From: Symbiodinium natans
Lineage: Eukaryota > Sar > Dinophyceae > Suessiales > Symbiodiniaceae
Direction of reading: 5' to 3'
Assembly (NCBI GenBank): GCA_905221605.1
Contig: CAJNDS010002468.1
Location: 1-64,000 of the forward strand
Length of the DNA: 64,000 nucleotides
Below are positions 9,476 through 19,900 of this stretch, in pieces (positions within the stretch are counted from its first letter, which is position 1; the number at the start of each line of letters is the position of its first letter). The notes beneath the pieces were generated by a model that was not told where the DNA came from, made no database searches, and was given only the letters and a program-made list of their open reading frames with translations. A program made the position numbers and the translations under genes.

Positions 9476-9784
9476 CTAGAAAGAGGGAACAAGGGTACCA
9501 CTGGGCTTCCCAGCACACAATCTCAGAGCCAGAATCATGAGCAGCGTTGCAACAGCACCGGCCAGCTCCGCAGGAATGCTTTGTTCCATGTAACCCAGGG
9601 CTGGGAAGCTCTGCCCTGACCATGATCTCGAAGAATCGTTGGCCCAGCTCAGCGCTCCTGTGGCCGTCTGATCTGCGACGTCCTGCGATGGTGGCCGCGG
9701 TCCTTCCCAGGAAACCGAAGTCGGCGTCTGGCCCAAGAAGGTCTTAGGTGCAGGCTCCTGTGGGGTCGACAGCTGGGGCTTCAT
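9476..9784 (-). CDS. Possible membrane-protein exon, about 102 residues
   Basis: Open minus-strand frame from ATG at 9784. A polar Ser/Pro-rich N-terminal part is followed by one clear hydrophobic helix (ELAGAVATLLMILALRLCAG) near the C-terminus. Composition is protein-like and the frame contains no telomere units. Family not recognised. It may be a single exon of a larger gene, since an array begins at 9797. Confidence 0.45.
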   Translation of the reverse strand: MKPQLSTPQEPAPKTFLGQTPTSVSWEGPRPPSQDVADQTATGALSWANDSSRSWSGQSFPALGYMEQSIPAELAGAVATLLMILALRLCAGKPSGTLVPSF

Positions 9785-9807
9785 GTAAATCACAGCCCTA
9801 AACCCTA

Positions 9808-10120
9808 CATTGGATTTAGGGTTTGGGGTTTGGGGTTTAGGGTTTAGGGTTTAGGGTTTAAACCCCCCAAAACAGGGAGCCCAATCTAGGGAACCGACCC
9901 CAATAAGTTGGCTCAAAGCCCTTACCCTCTGAGCTGCTTCCCGAAAACCTCAAGCCCGAAACCCCTAAACCCCCAAACCCAAAGACCCCCAGACCCTCAA
10001 AACCCTCAACCCCAAACCTTCAGCCTCAAAAACCTAATTAAACACCAAACCCTAACCCCCCAAACCCGCCTAAACCCCCAAAACCCCACACCCTTAACCC
10101 CGAACCCTAAACCCTCAACT
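9808..10120. repeat. Telomere-type arrays, G then degenerate C
   Basis: TTTAGGG/TTTGGGG units to 9870, then strongly degenerate CCCTAAA/CCCCAAA-type sequence. The plus-strand frame through it is proline/threonine-rich noise. Confidence 0.75.
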
Positions 10121-10562
10121 CAGGGCCTAGGCCACCCCCTTACGTTGGGGGGCGGCGCTTACGCCCTTCGACCTCGCTGGCGCAAGCCGACCCAGGTCGC
10201 TCACCCGCCTCCGACAGCATGGGGGTCGGTAGGGGCCAAAGGCCAGGCGGGCCAGGCCAAAATTCAATTTTTTTTACTTTCTCCTGCCGCCCTGAAACTG
10301 CGAGAAACCCCGACCCCCCCAGCAGACCCAACCCCGAACGTCATGAAACTGAATAAGTTTTCAGAAGTGGACTGTTGCCTTGAGTTTAGGCCCAAACCCT
10401 GAAAGGAATAGGTTTGGGTGGCTTTGCCGCCTGGGACGGCGTGGGGTGGGAGAAAAGTGTCAGAAGGCCCTCCACAATCGGGCCAAAGCTGCTCTTCGCA
10501 CCTCACGAAGCTCGATTCCGAAACCTAACCTTCACAGCACCAACGCCGCCCTATCACAGTAA
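10118..10562. repeat. Dispersed repeat X, copy 1
   Basis: The left part (GGCCTAGGCC ... CATGGGGGTCGGTAG) and the right part (GGCTTTGCCGCCTGGGACGG ... CCCTATCACAG) recur in inverted orientation at 22861-23318. The middle differs between copies. Both copies end directly at telomere arrays. A fragment of the right part is at 22200-22245. Confidence 0.8.
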
Positions 10563-10617
10563 ACCCTAAACCCTAAACCCTAAACCCTAAACCCTAAACC
10601 CTAAACCCTAAACCCTA
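10561..10617. repeat. Telomere-type array, C orientation
   Basis: Eight perfect CCCTAAA units between dispersed repeat X and a coding island. Confidence 0.95.
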
Positions 10618-10627
10618 GACCCCTCCC

Positions 10628-10722
10628 TCCGTCCTTCGCGGCCTTCGCCTTTGCAGGAGACCGCCTCTTCCCCCAAGGCCGGGGATTCCATCGCGCTGCG
10701 TTTTTGGGACGTCCTTCTCCTG
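10628..10722 (-). CDS. Glycosyltransferase-like gene, putative exon 9
   Basis: The minus frame reads VLKAQEKDVPKTQRDGIPGL and on to EEAVSCKGEG. A splice-like CTGAAAGCCCAG precedes GAGAAGG. C array on the left, G array on the right. Placed last in the gene by order only; the sequence itself is not diagnostic. Confidence 0.35.
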
Positions 10723-10954
10723 GGCTTTCAGGACCTTTAGGGGGTTTAGGGTTTAGGGTTTCGGATTTAGAGATTTTAGGGAGCTTGGGATTATGGTAAG
10801 GAAGCTTGGGGTTTAGGGTACGAGGTTGATGGTTGAGGAACTTCACAAAATTCACCACACCCTTCACCCTAAACCCTAAACCTAAACCCTAAACCCTAAA
10901 CCCTAAACCCTAAACCCTAAACCCTAAACCCTACACCAACCAAACTCCCAGGCT

Positions 10955-11053
10955 CTCACAGGCTGACGCGACGTCCGCGTGGTGAGACTCAGGATGGCTC
11001 CCAGCGACTCGGGATTCGCGAGGTCCACCCGATGTCCGCAGACGAAGTCTCCT
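10955..11053 (-). CDS. Glycosyltransferase-like gene, putative exon 8
   Basis: The minus frame reads GDFVCGHRVDLANPESLG then AILSLTTRTS after an acceptor-like GCCCAG. Flanked by a C array (10865-10933) on the left and a G array (from 11070) on the right. Confidence 0.45.
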
Positions 11054-11343
11054 GGGCTTTAGTTTTTTTAGGGTTTCAGGGTTTAGGGTTTCGGGTTTAG
11101 GGTTTTAGGTTTAGGGTTTAGCGTTTAGGGTTTAGGGTTTAGGGTTTAGGGTTTAGGGCTTAGGGGGCTTAGGGCTTAGGAGGGTTTGGGGTTGGGGATT
11201 TAGGTTTCTTCCGGGCTTCGGGTTTAGGGGTTTTGGGTTTGGGGCTTAAGTTTAGGGTTTGGGGTTGAGTCGGATATTTAGGGTCAAATACGGTGTAGAA
11301 AATGGAAGCTTGCCCAGCAACACAAAGGGAATGAGGCACCCTG

Positions 11344-11520
11344 CTTGGAGGTTCGGGGTGCTTAGTAACCCAATCGTAAACGCACTTGTAGCCCTGTTAG
11401 GGTACCTAACGGGCTTATAAGTGGGTCATAACTACATCTATAACTAGGTTAAACCCTAAACCCTAGACCCTAAACCTTAAACCCTCATAATTGGTTTCTA
11501 AGTACCCTGAACCTCCAAGT
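11344..11520. mobile_element. MITE-1 copy D, carrying a telomere array
   Basis: Ends CTTGGAGGTTCGGGGTGCTTA and AGTACCCTGAACCTCCAAGT. A CCCTAAA-type array (11451-11485) interrupts the right arm. The flanks ATAACTAGGTT (11440-11450) and ATAATTGGTTT (about 11487-11497) look like a diverged 11-bp target duplication when compared with copies B and C, which lack the array. Confidence 0.85.
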
Positions 11521-11712
11521 GGTTGCCAGCCACGGGAAAGGATCTGCTTCTTGCGCACCCACTGGCAGCAGCTACCTCGGGTTTTCCGACCAAAGAACGT
11601 GTGGACGGGGGGGCGGGGGGGGGCCTTGTTGGGGTTGATCATATAGCTGGTGGGTTTGGGGTTTAGGGTTTAGGGTTTAGTTATATACGCAGGGGGACCC
11701 CCCAGAGTTTTT

Positions 11713-11910
11713 CTAGAATCGCCCGCCTGCGCAATGAAAGTTCTGAAAGCCAACTCCTGTGACCAAGGGAAGCAGCGTCAGCATGGTCGGCTGAACGATC
11801 TCCATGTCCACTTCCCACTTCTTGAATATGCGGGCGTAGTCCTTGCTTTTCTCTCCGTGTCTTATGTACCATGAACCTTCAGAACTTCCAGTACTCCCTG
11901 AAGCCACGAA
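11713..11910 (-). CDS. Glycosyltransferase-like gene, putative exon 7
   Basis: The minus frame reads GSWYIRHGEKSKDYARIFKK, WEVDMEIVQPTMLTLLPLVT, GVGFQNFHCAGG. The pattern of a cytoplasmic-like F/Y-R-I-F stretch followed by E(I/C)xxPTxLxxL recalls the C-terminal region of eukaryotic glycosyltransferase-like proteins, downstream of the YVPR motif found in exon 6. Confidence 0.5.
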   Translation of the reverse strand, partial: FVASGSTGSSEGSWYIRHGEKSKDYARIFKKWEVDMEIVQPTMLTLLPLVTGVGFQNFHCAGGRF

Positions 11911-12124
11911 GCAACCTAAGACAAACCTAAACCCCCAACCTTTCATTAACAGTAAAGCCCTGAAACTCAACAACGAATCTCAAGATCCCTTAGCCCTGAA
12001 GCCAATAAACCACCCTTGAACCCGAACCCTGAAACACCTAAACCCTAAACCCCTTAACCACTGATCCCCCAAACCCTAAAGCCAAAAACCGCACAGCCAA
12101 CTCCGCACCCGACCCTCAACCCTC

Positions 12125-12200
12125 AAGCCCTACCCTAAACCCTAAACCCTAAACCCTAAACCCTAAGCCCTAAACCCTAAACCCTAAACCCTAAACCCTC
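12125..12200. repeat. Telomere-type array, C orientation
   Basis: Ten CCCTAAA units with one CCCTAAG variant, between putative exons 7 and 6. Confidence 0.95.
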
Positions 12201-12214
12201 AAAGCCCCTGCACC

Positions 12215-12284
12215 CGAGAGTCCACGAAGACCGAGAAGGCCTCCCGTGGCACGTAGAGGAGGTCCGAGCTCCCTCCCAGCATGC
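12215..12284 (-). CDS. Glycosyltransferase-like gene, putative exon 6 (YVPR motif)
   Basis: The minus frame reads MLGGSSDLLYVPREAFSVFV. A 'GSSD(L/F)(L/F)YVPR..F..F' motif is typical of the acceptor-side region of some uncharacterised eukaryotic glycosyltransferase-like families; recognition is from memory. Acceptor-like CTCCCTAAG upstream, C array left, G array right. Confidence 0.5.
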
Positions 12285-12410
12285 TTAGGGAGGGTTTAGA
12301 GACTTAGGGGTTTACGGTTTAGGGCTTCTAGTGGGTTTAGGCTTTAGGGTTTAGGGTTTAGGGCTAGGGTTTAGGGTTTTAAGGTTTTGGGTTTTTGGTT
12401 GTTCTGGGCT

Positions 12411-12477
12411 TCAGGGCCTCCCAGCAGGCCCTGGCGCAGCTTCTCGAATGCCTTGGCGCGCTCCTCCTCGAGAGCCT
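12411..12477 (-). CDS. Glycosyltransferase-like gene, putative exon 5
   Basis: The minus frame reads ALEEERAKAFEKLRQGLLGG, a charged helix. The preceding CACCCCTGAG|GCTC fits the AG|GC boundary seen in the TPR exons. Confidence 0.4.
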
Positions 12478-12494
12478 CAGGGGTGGGTTGGGGC

Positions 12495-12650
12495 TTAGTT
12501 GGGGTTTCGGGTTTAGGGTTTCGGGTTTAGGGTTTCGGGTTTAGGGTTTAGGGTTTAGGGTTTAGAGTTTAGGGTTTAGGGTTTAGGGTTTAGCGTTTCG
12601 GGCTTGGGGTTTGGGGTTCAGGCTTTAGGGGTTGAGGGTTTAGGGTTTGG
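12495..12650. repeat. Telomere-type array, G orientation
   Basis: TTTAGGG alternating with TTTCGGG and TTTGGGG variants. Confidence 0.9.
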
Positions 12651-12654
12651 CTGA

Positions 12655-13050
12655 CCGTGTGCTTTGATTGCGGTGTGCAGGGCTTGTGGCGGGTTTACAA
12701 AGCATTTAGGTTTAGGGTCGTCGGGCTGCAGTGGTGAGATTCTATACGGGGTTGTAGCGCTTCGATTGAGCTCAGGTTGCTGCAGGATTGTGGGGGCTGT
12801 GGGCTTGCATAGGGATGAAGAAGCCCAGGGTAAAGGGTGCTGGGGTTAGGGGTTCATAGAGCTTGCATTGGGTTCATAAAATAACAGGATTTTGAAGGGT
12901 TTAGGGCTTTGGCTTTTTAGGGCTTCCAAACCCCATAATGAGGGAATAGCGCCTCGAAGTCGCAGCCACAGTTCCATTACAGGGTTACGTTCCCCAATTC
13001 AGGAACAATTTCGCGCCCTGAATGCAGCTAAGGAAAGAACATGCCGATAA
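12655..13050. other. Unique sequence, no supported gene
   Basis: Two short islands with only chance-length frames. A G-rich array remnant separates them near 12895-12920. Confidence 0.4.
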
Positions 13051-13175
13051 CTAAACCCTGAACCCTAAACCCTAACCCCGAACCCCTAAACCTATGGAGA
13101 TATATATATATATATATATGAACCAGCACTGATTGGGGGCAGGTGTGGGAGCTCTGTTTGGGGCAGGTGTGGGGG

Positions 13176-13245
13176 GGCCGGCAGCCTGCCAGCTGCCTGG
13201 CACCTGGACCATCTCCAGATCGTGGACCGTGCTCAGCAGCCTTGG
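13176..13245 (-). CDS. Glycosyltransferase-like gene, putative exon 4
   Basis: The minus frame reads LLSTVHDLEMVQVPGSWQAA after CCCCAAG|G. C-type sequence on the left, G-type on the right, with a G21 tract and a 12-unit array at 13357-13440. Confidence 0.4.
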
Positions 13246-13321
13246 GGCTTTAGGGGCTTCAGGCCCTTTTATCTTGTTTAGGGTTTTAGGACTTTTTGGG
13301 ATTAGGACTTTAGGTTTTTTT

Positions 13322-13353
<32 letters not shown>

Positions 13354-13613
13354 GGCGGGGGTTTAGGGTTTAGGGTTTAGGGTTTAGGGTTTAGGGTTTA
13401 GGGTTTAGGGTTTAGGGTTTAGGGTTTAGGGTTTAGGGTTTTAGGAGTTTATGGCTGTAGGAGTTTGGGGCTTTCGACTTCTGGGGGGTTCAGGATCTTA
13501 GGGGGATTTCGGGTTGACGGGTTTGGGTGTCGCTAGTCGAGGTACAAGCACACTATCAGATAAGAACAAATAAGAAAAAGTTTCGGGTTTAGGGTTTAGG
13601 GCCTAGGGTTTAT

Positions 13614-13767
13614 CGTTTAGGGTTTAGGGTTTAGGGTTTAGGGTTTAGGGTTTAGGGTTTAGGGTTTAGGGTTTAGGGTTTAGGGTTTAGGGTTTAGGGT
13701 TTAGGGTTTAGGGTTTAGGGTTTAGGGTTTAGGGTTTAGGGTTTAGGGTTTAGGGTTTAGGGTTTAA
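13614..13767. repeat. Long perfect telomere-type array, G orientation
   Basis: About 22 perfect TTTAGGG units. After a 42-bp unique spacer a C-orientation array starts at 13808, forming a head-to-head pair. Confidence 0.95.
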
Positions 13768-13937
13768 GCTTCAGGGTGCTCCTGAGCACTTCACTCGTTT
13801 CTGACTAGCCCTAAACCCTAAACCCTAAACCCTAAACCCTAAACCCGAAACCCGAAACCCGAAACCCTAAATACCCTAAACCCTAAACCCTAAACCCTAA
13901 GCCCTAAACCCTAAACCCTAAACCCTGCCTAACTCAA

Positions 13938-14032
13938 GAGGCTGATGCCGAGGAACTGCGTTTTTGTAGACGGCCCCTGCCATGCGCCCCAGTGGCATCT
14001 CAGGCGTGGATTTTTCCGGCAGCGCTCGCAAT
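13938..14032 (-). CDS. Glycosyltransferase-like gene, putative exon 3
   Basis: The minus frame reads RALPEKSTPEMPLGRMAGAV then YKNAVPRHQ. No motif of its own. Position, strand and composition fit the gene model. Confidence 0.4.
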
Positions 14033-14087
14033 CTTCAAAGGTCCTGTACTTCTAAGCCCGAAAGCCTAAGCCCTGAACCCTGTAAGC

Positions 14088-14318
14088 CCTCCTATAAACC
14101 CTACAACCCTATAAACCCTATGAACCCTACAAACTCTGTAAACCCTCCAAACCTTATAAACCCTATAAGCCCTATAAACCCCCTAAACCCCATAAACCCC
14201 AGAAACCCTTTAAACCCTTTAAACCCTATAAACCCTATAAACCCTATAAACCCTATGCACCCTATGAACCCTATTAGCCCTATAAACCCTATCAACTCTA
14301 TAAGCCCTATAAGCCCTT
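14088..14318. repeat. Degenerate CCTATAAAC repeat
   Basis: 9-mer units CCTATAAAC with CCTATGAAC and CCCATAAAC variants, apparently derived from CCCTAAA. It gives NPINPINP-type frames on + and GFIGFIGF-type on -, both artefacts. Confidence 0.9.
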
Positions 14319-14399
14319 CTTCCACCTAAACCCTAAACCCTAAACGCTAAACCCTAAACCCGAAACCCTAAACCCGAAACCCTAAACCCTAAACCCCTG

Positions 14400-14488
14400 T
14401 CTTGTACTTCCAGGAAGAGAAGCTGCCCAGCATGGAGGCGTCCAAGATGCGGCCCATACCGCAAGGAGAAAGGGCAACATCAAACCTG
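14400..14488 (-). CDS. Glycosyltransferase-like gene, putative exon 2
   Basis: After TTCGACCCCAG|G the minus frame reads FDVALSPCGMGRILDASMLG then SFSSWKYKT. Protein-like, with conserved-looking Trp. C array left, G array right. Confidence 0.5.
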
Positions 14489-14722
14489 GGGTCGAAGGGG
14501 CTTAGGGTTTAGGGTTTAGGGTTTAGGGTTTAGGGTTTAGGGTTTTAGGGTTTAGGGTTTAGGGCTTAGGGCTTGGGGCTTGGGGCTTGGGGCTTAGGGT
14601 TTTTAATAGGATTCTAGGGCTCTAGGATTTTGGGGGGCTTGGGGGTTTCAGGACTTTTGGGGTTGTTAGGGTTCTAGGGCTAGAAGGGGGGAGGAGGGGG
14701 GGCCATGAGCAATTTCTACGGG

Positions 14723-15073
14723 TTAACGGGGCAGCAGAGAGACTCGGGGCGGCAATAGAACTTTCAAAAGGTGCTCCCAAGTCAAGGCAAGAGACTGCAT
14801 ATACATGATGCCTCGGGCGGTTGACGTGCTCATCTCCGACGCGACGCAGAAATGCGGATCGCCAGGTCCCTCTTCACATGGACGAGTGCCAGGCCAGGCC
14901 CCTTTGAAGTGTCGCAAGAGGACCACCACTTTGCGAAAAAAAGTCGAGTAGGACTCCATCAACCTGCGCCGCAACTGACATATGTGGGGCTTCTGCCGGC
15001 AATGAATGAGCAGGGTGATGTCGGAGAGCACCGACGTGTTGCACTCGGCCTCTGGCGCCGCCGTGTCCGCCAT
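14723..15073 (-). CDS. Glycosyltransferase-like gene, putative exon 1 (N-terminus)
   Basis: ATG at 15073. The frame reads MADTAAPEAECNTSV, then SDITLLIHCRQKPHICQLRR (a beta-strand-like LLIH followed by L-R-R helix), MESYSTFFRKVVVLLRHF, and later GIMYMQSLALTWEHLLK. The series 'xxLLIH....L...Y..FF..VVVL' matches the N-terminal fold of the same glycosyltransferase-like proteins whose YVPR motif appears in putative exon 6, which supports one gene of nine exons from 15073 to about 10630. Enzyme activity is not demonstrated. Exon ends are approximate. Confidence 0.5.
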   Translation of the reverse strand: MADTAAPEAECNTSVLSDITLLIHCRQKPHICQLRRRLMESYSTFFRKVVVLLRHFKGAWPGTRPCEEGPGDPHFCVASEMSTSTARGIMYMQSLALTWEHLLKVLLPPRVSLLPR

Positions 15074-15108
15074 TTTCTTGCGCTGCTTGTGTGGGCCGTG
15101 GTATTTGA

Positions 15109-15268
15109 TAACCCTAAACCCTAAACCCTAAACCCTAAACCCTAAACCCTAAACCCTAAACCCTAAACCCTAAACCCTAACCCTAAACCCTAAACCCTAA
15201 ACCCTAAACCCTAAACCCTAAACCCTAAACCCTAAACCCTAAACCCTAAACCCTAAACCCTAAACCCG
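15109..15268. repeat. Longest C-orientation telomere array
   Basis: About 23 CCCTAAA units with one short unit, directly upstream of the putative start exon, so it would lie in the promoter or leader region of the glycosyltransferase-like gene. Confidence 0.95.
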
Positions 15269-15559
15269 AACCGCCTCCTAGGATCCTCGGATGCTGTCTG
15301 TCTCTTCCTTGAATGTACTCATGACTCTTGACCTGCGTTTCTTGGGCCGACGATGCCCCCAGGGACAGCCTCGATGACTCAAGCAACTTCAAGATTGTAG
15401 GGGTTAGGGTTTAGGGGTTCAGGGTTTGGGGGCTTAGGGGTTTAGGGGTTTAGGGTTTAGGAGTTTAGGGGTTGTGGAAGTTTAGGGTTTAGGGGCTTGA
15501 GGCGTTTGTGGTCCAAATAGAGTTTAGGGCTCAGGGCTTAGGACTTCGGGCTCAGGGTT

Positions 15560-16020
15560 GCCTCCACGCCACATCGATGTCTTCCGAAACACTCCTAGGG
15601 CGAAGGGCTTAGGCATACTGTAATACGCTACGCTACAACCTGAAACTCTAATGCCCTAACACCCTACAGCCCCATTTCCTGAAGCCTGAACCCATACCCT
15701 GGAGACCCTTATGACCCTTTTACCCCAATACCCAAGTACCCTGACAAAGACCCGCAATTAAGATTTTATGCATTCTCAGGTTAAGCAGCTCCAAGATTCT
15801 GCAGTGTTCGAAACAGTTTGACTAGGGCTGCGTAAGAGGTTGACAAGGGCTCGTGAGGGTTTATGAGCTTCAACGCGCGCCTATAGATATGATGGGGGAC
15901 CCCTCACCACCGGTTGACAAATCGAAGTCTCGTCAGGCCATTTTGAGCCGTGGCACCAAAGCCAGCTGTCACAGGTGTCTGGCTACGTCGGGGCATGTCT
16001 CCACACATGCTGGTGGAACA
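15560..16020. other. Unique sequence, no supported gene
   Basis: About 460 bases with low array content. Open frames are short and motif-free. Confidence 0.4.
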
Positions 16021-16399
16021 GGGCTTGACACCCTAAACCCTAGACCCTAAACCCTAAACCCTAAACCCTAAATCCTAAACCCTAAACCCTAAACCCTAAA
16101 ACCTAACCAAAGAATTCTGGGTGCGCAGTCTGCTCCGTGCGGAGACATGCCCATCAGTGGTGGCGCACCAGCCCCCACATTCTTTGGCAGGGGCGCGGCG
16201 GGGGGACGAGCTCGGGTCTCAGGGTTGTGGGGAGAAGCCCCTGAACCCACCCTCACGGTTTAAGGAGGAACTCCTCGTTGAGGGTTTAGGGGCTAGGGGC
16301 TGGGGTTTAGGGGTTAGGGTTTAGGGTCCAGGGTTCAGGGTTCCGGGTTCAGGGTTTAGGGTTTAGGGCTGTTCGGGGCTTTGTCGGGTTCCCAAAATG

Positions 16400-16500
16400 C
16401 CCTCCCAACAAAAAACCAGCGTGCAAACTTCCTCATTCAGTGATGTGCTCGATCTCGAAGCCGATCCCGAGCTCCTCGCAAAGGGGGGAGGCGCAGAGCG
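16400..16500 (-). CDS. Orphan exon-like island
   Basis: The minus frame reads CEELGIGFEIEHITE and then stops. Protein-like but too short to assign. Confidence 0.25.
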
Positions 16501-16657
16501 CCCCTCGGGTTTTCGGGTTTTCGGGTTTAGGGTTTTAGGGTTTAGGGTTCTCGGGTTTAGGGTTTATGGTTTAGGGTTTAGGGTTTAGGGTTTAGGGTTC
16601 TCGGGTTTAGGGTTTAGGGGTTAGGGTTTAGGGTTTAGGGTTTAGGGCTCCAAGTAT

Positions 16658-16681
16658 GGGGACCCTTAAATTTGGGTCCCC
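16658..16681. repeat. Hairpin GGGGACCC / GGGTCCCC
   Basis: 8-bp perfect arms around TTAAATTT. Resembles the cores of the short inverted-repeat elements elsewhere, which also use TCCCTTA words. Confidence 0.6.
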
Positions 16682-16806
16682 TTGTTGCAAAGCCCTTCAA
16701 TTACACCATAACCAGACTAAGGGCCCATGGTTCCAACCTTAGACACATGGTCCAAAGACTGCCAGAACTAGGGAAGATGAGGGTTTTTTCGAGCTTGGGC
16801 TTCGGC

Positions 16807-16890
16807 TGCGGTTCCTAGCCCTAAACCCTAAACCCTAAACCCTAAACCCTAAACCCTAAACCCTAAACCCTAAACCCTAAACCCTAAACC
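16807..16890. repeat. Telomere-type array, C orientation
   Basis: Twelve CCCTAAA units left of the island at 16905. Confidence 0.95.
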
Positions 16891-16904
16891 CCTAACCAGG
16901 GGCC

Positions 16905-16985
16905 TAAAGACCATAGCTGCAGTCTGCCTGGAGCAGTTGCAGAAGCTCCGGCGTTTTGCCCCGCTCCTGCTCTGTTGCGGGGGAG
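16905..16985 (-). CDS. TPR gene 2, possible last exon
   Basis: After CCGCAACAG the minus frame reads EQERGKTPELLQLLQADCSY then GL and stop. Helical and acidic/Leu-rich. C array left, G-rich right. Assignment to the TPR gene is by position. Confidence 0.35.
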
Positions 16986-19900
16986 GGTTCGGGTTCAGGG
17001 TTGAGGGTTCAGGGATTAGGGGGTTTAGGGTTTCGGATTTCGGGTTTAAGGAGGAAGGGCGGCGGGGGGTGGGGGGTGGGGGTTAGGGTGTTTTGGCCTT
17101 TGTCGAGTTGATGTCTTTTCGCTGAGCATTTCATCCAGGTGTGAAGCTTTAGGGGGTAAAGTGTGGGGGGTGAACCCTAAACCCTAAACCCTAAACCCTA
17201 AGCCCTAAACCCTAAACCCTAAACCTAAACCCTAAACCCTAAACCCTAAACCCTAAACCCTAAGCCCTAAACCGTACTCTAAAGACCTTGGGGTCGAACG
17301 GTGCAACCTTTAGGATTTGGGGCTTTTAGGGCTGTTTCGTCCCCAAACCCTAAACCCCGAATCCTAAACCCTAAACCCTAAACCCTAAACCCTAAACCCC
17401 AAACCCTAAACTCCAAACCTTAAAACCCAAACCCCAAACCCTAAACCCTGAATGCCCTGAACACCCCCCCACATGGCCTGCAGAAACCTCGCCAAGTTTG
17501 TCACCGACTTCTCCGTGTCTGGATCCCCCCTGCCACGGGCCGACCAACCTTCTGCGAGTCTTAGGGTTTAGGGGGTAGGGTACTCAGGGCATTCAGGGTA
17601 TTCAGGGAGTTCAGAGTGTTTAGGACGTTTAGGGTGTTTGGGGTGTGCACTTGCAGCACTCTGCCTCAGGTGCTCCAAACAGAACTCCAGCCAAAACGAC
17701 GCCCAGAACAAACAGGCTGCTCTTGTGGTTTCTACTATCACATCTGCATTAGCAGCCTCACTGCTGCTATTGCTATGAATATTACCATCCTTGTCAGGGC
17801 ACACAGCTCCAACTCCTCGCGGAAGAGGGCCTCCGCCTCATCCCACTGTCCAGCATCCTCAAGCCATTTCGGGCTTTCAAAGGCTTCAACTGCAGCGCGA
17901 GAACAAGCTTGCCAACTGAAAGCAAAGCCGATTGCACACTCATGGATACTAATGGAAAGCAAAGCTCAGCTGATTCAGCTCTTGGCAACCAGCTGAAGCC
18001 GGGCGTCTGGCTTTGTACCAGATTTCTTGCCAGATTTTGCCAAGGCTTCGAGCGAGGTTTTACGTTGCGGGTTTCTACCATCGTTTACTATGGGATTTGC
18101 GCTACCCACTGTGGGCCCTCCGTTACAGCTCCGTTACAGCACCTGCTACAATTCCGTTACAGCTTAGTTGCACCTCCGTTACAGCTCCGTCACAGCTTCC
18201 GCTAGAGCTCCGTTACAGCTTCCGTTACAGCTCCTGCACAGCTTCCGTTACAGTTCCGTTGCAGCTCCGTTACAGCTCCGATGCACCTCCGCTCAGCTCC
18301 GGTACAGCTCCCTTGAACCTCCGTTACAGCTCCGTTACAGCTCCGTTACAGCTCCGTTGCACCGCCGCTACAGCTCCGTTACAGCTTCCGTTACAGCTTC
18401 CATTACAGCTCCGTTACACCTCCATTACAGCTCCGTTGCGCCTCCGTTCCAGCTCCGTTACAGCTTCCGATACAGCTCCGTTACAGCTCCATTGCAGCTC
18501 CGTTGCACCTCCGTTACAGTTCATTTACAGCTTCCGTTACAGCTCAGTTGTACAGCTCCGTTACAGGTCCGTTACAGGTCCCTTATCAAGTTGCTGCTTC
18601 TGCTACGGCTCCGTTACAGCTTCCGATACAGCATCGCCACAGCCGGCAGCGCTCCGTTGCATCCTTCCGATACGGCTCCGTTACAGCTCCGCGACAAATC
18701 CGTTACGGCTCCGCTCCTTTCCGTTGCAGTTTCTGTTACAAGCCCCGTTACCGGCGAGCATTTCTGTCATAGTAGAGGCCTGCAAATGATGGTAGAGCCC
18801 CACCCCAAGTTTAGGCGGTCAATGGTTCAGGGGGTCTAGGGTTTTGTTTTAGGCCTAGGGTCCTCCAGCAGCGTGGCTAAGTTGAAGATGCTGTTCAGTG
18901 TGTCCGGGTGCGTGGCATCAAGGTGGTCTCGGCCTGGGTATGCCAGAAGAACCACAGCTTCCAGAAGACCCAGAAGCCTCAAACAAAGAACTCGCTGGAG
19001 GGCGCGGAAAGCCCGAGCTGAACCCTAAAAACCCTCAACTCTAAACGCTAGACCCGAAACGCTAAGGGTGTAGGGTTTGCGGGGTTTAGGGTTTAGGGTT
19101 TAGGGTTTAGGGTTTAGGGTTTAGGGTTTAGGGTTTAGGGTTTAGGGTTTAGGGTTGAGGGTTGAGGGTTGAGGGTTCAGGGATTTTTGGGTTGAGGGTT
19201 TAGCGTTTAGGGTTTTAGGCTTTAAAGTTTGGGGGTTAAGCTTAGAGTCGCCTTGCAGTTGTGCCGAGGCTGGAACACAGGTGCAGCGCCTCACGGTAGA
19301 GGGTCTCGGCCTCTTCCAGGTGGCCCTGAAGACTGGTCGGGATCATATGGCTGGTGGTCATCACCGGCGTATTAAGGCTTAGGGTTTGGGGCTTAGGGTT
19401 TAGGGTTTAGGGTGAAGGGTTTAGGGTTTAGGGTTTAGGGTTTAGGGTTTAGGGTTTAAGGGTTAAGGGTTAAGGGTTAAGGGTTAAGGGTTAAGGGTTA
19501 AGGGTTAAGGGTTTAGGGTTTAGGGTTTAGGGTTTAGGGTTTAGGGTTTAGGGTTTAGGGTTTAGGGTTTAGGGTTTAGGGTTTAGGGTTTAGGGTTTAG
19601 GGTTTAGAGGGTTTAGGGTTTAGGGCTTCAACTTGCAGGTTCGTTTCGCTCTGAGGCTGTCAGTTGGGAAGGGGGGGGGGGGGGTTGGGCGCTGAGGGCG
19701 TGGGGTCTACTTGCAGGTTCATGGCAGTGAAAAAAGAGCTGGGCCATAAGCAGGGTAACTATAGTCATGGCTGGGCACAACCTTCGAACCTCCCAGCTTC
19801 TCCCCTAAACCCTAAACCCTAAACCCTAAACTCTAAACCCTAAACCCTTGCTCATAACTACCCATGAACTTCCCCCCCAGGTTGGGGGTGTTCGGCTGAG

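Noticed and set aside
13982-14329. NPINPMNP-type frame (+) and GFIGFIG-type frame (-)
   Set aside because: Both are translations of the CCTATAAAC telomere-derived repeat.
18013-18839. Open frames of 258 and 223 residues on the + strand
   Set aside because: Products of an 11/12-base minisatellite lacking stop codons, lying in an intron of the minus-strand TPR gene.
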